Part shown: one piece after another, positions 5,337-7,223 of the stretch
Numbering within the stretch: the stretch's first letter is position 1
Layout: every line of letters starts with the position of its first letter
Origin: Chloroflexota bacterium
GTDB lineage: Bacteria; Chloroflexota; Anaerolineae; Anaerolineales; JACQED01
Assembly: GCA_016200785.1 (NCBI GenBank)
Contig: JACQED010000365.1
Coordinates: forward strand, 1-7,223
DNA length: 7,223 nucleotides
Direction: 5' to 3'
Position numbers and translations under genes: made by a program
The notes under the pieces: generated by a model
Told to the model about the DNA's origin: nothing
Seen by the model: only the letters and a program-made list of their open reading frames with translations
The model's database searches: none

Positions 5337-6608
5337 TCAAAGAGTGGCGGCCGCCGCAGTGGTCGTCTGCGTTTCGCTCTGATGGAAAAACAGATAAGTG
5401 ATCGTCGCGCCCGCGCCGTACAGCAGAGTTGTGGTCACAAACAACGGGGCAAAGCCGTAGCGCGCCTGCGCCAAACCGGAAAGATATGGCCCGATCGTCC
5501 AGCCGATTTGCCACGTCAACTCCATCACGCTATTCACCGCGCCGCGCTCGTGCTCGGGCGTCTGTTCCATGGCGAAGGCCGAGTAGAGCGGCGCGCTCAT
5601 ATTCATCAAGGCGCCCCGGAAAAGAAAGGCGAGACCGGAGATCCAGTAGCGCGGCGCAAAGCCTATCGCCAGAAGAAAGAACAATGAACTGGCCTGAGTC
5701 ACAACTACGGCTTTGACCTTGCCGCCCAGCCGCGCGGCCACTTGCGGCGCGAACACGGTGGCCCCGCCGGTGACGATGGCCGAGAGGCTGAACAGCAGGC
5801 CCAACTGCCCGTCGTCTATCGAGAACTTGCTCTTGTAAAACAAGTTCAAATACGGGATCAAGAGAGCCGCGCCCAAGCCGATGATGAAATTGGGCACGGT
5901 CAGACGAAGGACGCCGGGCCGCAGCAGTTCGCGAAAGCCCTCCAGGCCGATGGCTGGCCGTCGGCCATTCTCAGCAATGCGCCCCTCGCGAATGAGCCAC
6001 AGCGGGATCAGCGCAAATCCGCCGCCGAGAATGCTGGCGACCAGCACCGCTTGATAGGCCGCCGGGCTTTCAGCGCCCACGCCGAGCCAGCTCCCGAACC
6101 ACCCCGGCAGTTGGCCGGCCAGCAAGTTGCCGGCCGCGCCCGAGAGAGTCATCAATCCGAAGTTCAGGCTGAAGAGCAACGTGCGCTCCCTCGCGCCGGA
6201 AGCGCTCATCATGAACGGCGCCTGACTCAGGAAATAGAGCGTGTTGCCGAGGCCCAGGGCGGCCGACAGGATCACCATCATGCCCCTCGACTGGGCGCTG
6301 ACCAGCGCCCAGGCCGCGGCCGTCGCGACGGTTACGCCGATGAGCATGGCACGCCGGCGACCGATGCGGTCGGAGGCTATGCCCAGCGGAATTCCGGTCA
6401 ACAGCCCGGCGCCGGCCGGGACGGCGTTCAGCAGACCCACGAAGTCGAGATCGTACCCGCGACGGCGCAGGAAGATGTTGAAGAAAAGTTGAAAGCCCGC
6501 GAACGCGATGCCGCCGACGACGGTGGACAGCAGAAAGAGTTTCGCGTTGCGGTTGAATTGAGTGAAGTACCGTAAAGGTTCGTCGGGCCTTAGCGAACGC
6601 CATGACAT
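5337..6608 (-). CDS. Major facilitator superfamily transporter
   Basis: A 423-residue membrane protein with about twelve hydrophobic segments in two halves, typical of MFS uniporters, symporters and drug/H+ antiporters. The family signature motif A lies in the loop between segments 2 and 3 (residues about 72-86), G-x-x-x-G-x-x-S-D-R-I-G-R-R-R, with the conserved Asp80 and the following arginines. A basic loop follows segment 6 (about 200-220). The substrate cannot be read from the sequence; the general form resembles drug or small-metabolite exporters. The start is the ATG at 6608: AAGGAA lies 8 bases upstream (6617-6622), only 2 bp separate it from the HAD stop, and the polar N-terminus before the first membrane segment has a normal length. 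The frame stays open upstream to 7046, but that part is antisense-free shadow of the HAD gene and arginine-rich. A second ATG at 6603 is out of frame. Confidence 0.93.
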   Translation of the reverse strand: MSWRSLRPDEPLRYFTQFNRNAKLFLLSTVVGGIAFAGFQLFFNIFLRRRGYDLDFVGLLNAVPAGAGLLTGIPLGIASDRIGRRRAMLIGVTVATAAAWALVSAQSRGMMVILSAALGLGNTLYFLSQAPFMMSASGARERTLLFSLNFGLMTLSGAAGNLLAGQLPGWFGSWLGVGAESPAAYQAVLVASILGGGFALIPLWLIREGRIAENGRRPAIGLEGFRELLRPGVLRLTVPNFIIGLGAALLIPYLNLFYKSKFSIDDGQLGLLFSLSAIVTGGATVFAPQVAARLGGKVKAVVVTQASSLFFLLAIGFAPRYWISGLAFLFRGALMNMSAPLYSAFAMEQTPEHERGAVNSVMELTWQIGWTIGPYLSGLAQARYGFAPLFVTTTLLYGAGATITYLFFHQSETQTTTAAAATL

Positions 6609-6610
6609 CG

Positions 6611-7223
6611 TTATTGTTCCTTGTCGCGCAACAAGCGATCGACTGCCTCGCGCGTCCGTACCGGGTCGGTGAAATGGACGCCCGCCATTCCGACGCCCCT
6701 CGCCGCCTCGACGTTCTCGAGAACATCGTCCACGAACACCGCGTCGCGCGGCGCGACGCCAAACGCGCCGAGCGCCAGGCGAAAGATGCGCGGATCGGGT
6801 TTGGCGATCCCCACTTCCGCTGAGATGATCAATCTCTCGAACGCGGCAGAGATCGCCGGATGACGGGCGAGAAACTCTTGCGTGCCCGGCCACGCGTTGC
6901 TGATGACGCCGGTACGATAGCGTGGGCGCATTGAGGCGACGAAACCGATCAACTCTTCGTCGAAGCGATCCCCGGCCCAAAAGTCCCGTTGGAGTTCCGC
7001 AATTTCGTCCTCGGTCAGATTGAACCTCACCGCAACGTGCGCCCACACGTCATCCTGCGTGGCCCGACCGATTGTGGCGCGTGCGGCGATCTCGTTGTTG
7101 AACACGACGTCGGCCAACCCCCAATCCGGCAAACCGAATCGCCGTTCCCACTTCTGCCGCCCTGATAGATCCTCAGTGCGGAGCAGGACGCCGCCGATGT
7201 CGAAGAAGAGCGCTTTGATGACC
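6611..7223 (-). CDS. HAD-superfamily hydrolase, subfamily IA (5' partial)
   Basis: A soluble phosphatase-type HAD hydrolase. The gene runs off the right edge: the visible 203 residues start at about the second codon (VIKALFFDIGGVLL), so probably only the initiator is missing. Motif I is D-I-G-G-V-L with nucleophile Asp8, motif II G-V-I-S-N with Ser108, motif III the Lys141 of I-A-K-P-D, and motif IV V-D-D with Asp165/Asp166. The helical insert between motifs I and II (about 15-100) is a C1 cap, placing it in subfamily IA. The residue two after the nucleophile is Gly, not the usual acid/base Asp, as in YihX-like and other DxGGV members; this may limit or alter catalysis. A shorter reading from the TTG at 7132 would lose motif I and is wrong. 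It is the first visible gene of the minus-strand operon, ending 2 bp before the MFS start. Substrate unknown (phosphoglycolate- or sugar-phosphate-like molecules are common in the family). Confidence 0.92.
   Translation of the reverse strand, partial: VIKALFFDIGGVLLRTEDLSGRQKWERRFGLPDWGLADVVFNNEIAARATIGRATQDDVWAHVAVRFNLTEDEIAELQRDFWAGDRFDEELIGFVASMRPRYRTGVISNAWPGTQEFLARHPAISAAFERLIISAEVGIAKPDPRIFRLALGAFGVAPRDAVFVDDVLENVEAARGVGMAGVHFTDPVRTREAVDRLLRDKEQ
6617..6622 (-). promoter_or_regulatory. Shine-Dalgarno site of the MFS gene inside the HAD 3' end
   Basis: On the minus strand AAGGAA lies 8 bases before the ATG at 6608 and within the last codons of the HAD gene. It supports that start over longer in-frame extensions and shows that the two genes share a transcript. 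Confidence 0.7.

Noticed and set aside
5742..6575. 277-codon plus-strand frame opposite the MFS gene
   Set aside because: Composition (Gln/Arg/Ala/Glu) is typical of the reverse complement of a membrane-protein gene; the MFS frame has clear membrane segments and motif A.
6070..6762. 230-codon minus-strand frame overlapping the HAD and MFS genes
   Set aside because: Arg/Ser-rich shadow frame spanning the junction of two well-supported genes; its inner ATG at 6603 is out of frame with the MFS protein.

Overview
This is a GC-rich bacterial chromosomal window. All genes read as ordinary long coding regions with strong third-position G/C bias, which produces many false antisense and shadow reading frames. 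I see no rRNA, tRNA, CRISPR array, transposase or phage gene. A Chloroflexota (Anaerolineae-like) source is my best guess, from the style of the TatA protein, the Mo enzyme/FmdE neighbourhood, the tandem MshD-like acetyltransferase and the octamer repeats. This is inference, and no taxonomic marker is present.

Plus strand, 1-3836: a molybdenum-enzyme cluster. It opens inside the catalytic subunit of a large TtrA-like molybdopterin oxidoreductase (tetrathionate/polysulfide/arsenate reductase branch; N-terminus and any signal peptide lie off the window). The stop codon is the first three bases of an array of 8-bp repeats that reverses orientation half way, giving a large slip-register inverted repeat (2630-2732). 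A minimal 53-residue TatA follows, with a good Shine-Dalgarno site and GTG start. Between tatA and the next gene is a 231-bp leader that folds into a closed multi-helix domain (2927-3064), followed by mutually exclusive antiterminator and terminator helices. This looks like a riboswitch, most probably of the molybdenum/tungsten cofactor (Moco/Tuco) class. It precedes an FmdE-family protein with a C-terminal four-cysteine zinc ribbon. The parts fit together: the oxidoreductase uses Mo/W-bis-PGD and is probably exported folded by Tat, TatA is part of the export pore, and FmdE is a presumed accessory of Mo/W enzymes that would be expressed according to cofactor supply.

Minus strand, 7223-3863: a separate, convergent, tightly packed operon transcribed right to left. 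It encodes a HAD-family phosphatase (start just off the window), a 12-TM major facilitator superfamily transporter, a tandem-GNAT acetyltransferase and a YfcE/MJ0936-type metallophosphoesterase. Gaps between genes are 2, 7 and 9 bp. These look like general metabolic or resistance functions and I see no specific link to the Mo cluster. Only 26 bp separate the two convergent operons, with no clear terminator hairpin.

The item most worth following up is the fmdE leader RNA, whose complete switching logic can be read from the sequence. Second is the inverted octamer array at the ttrA-like/tatA junction.
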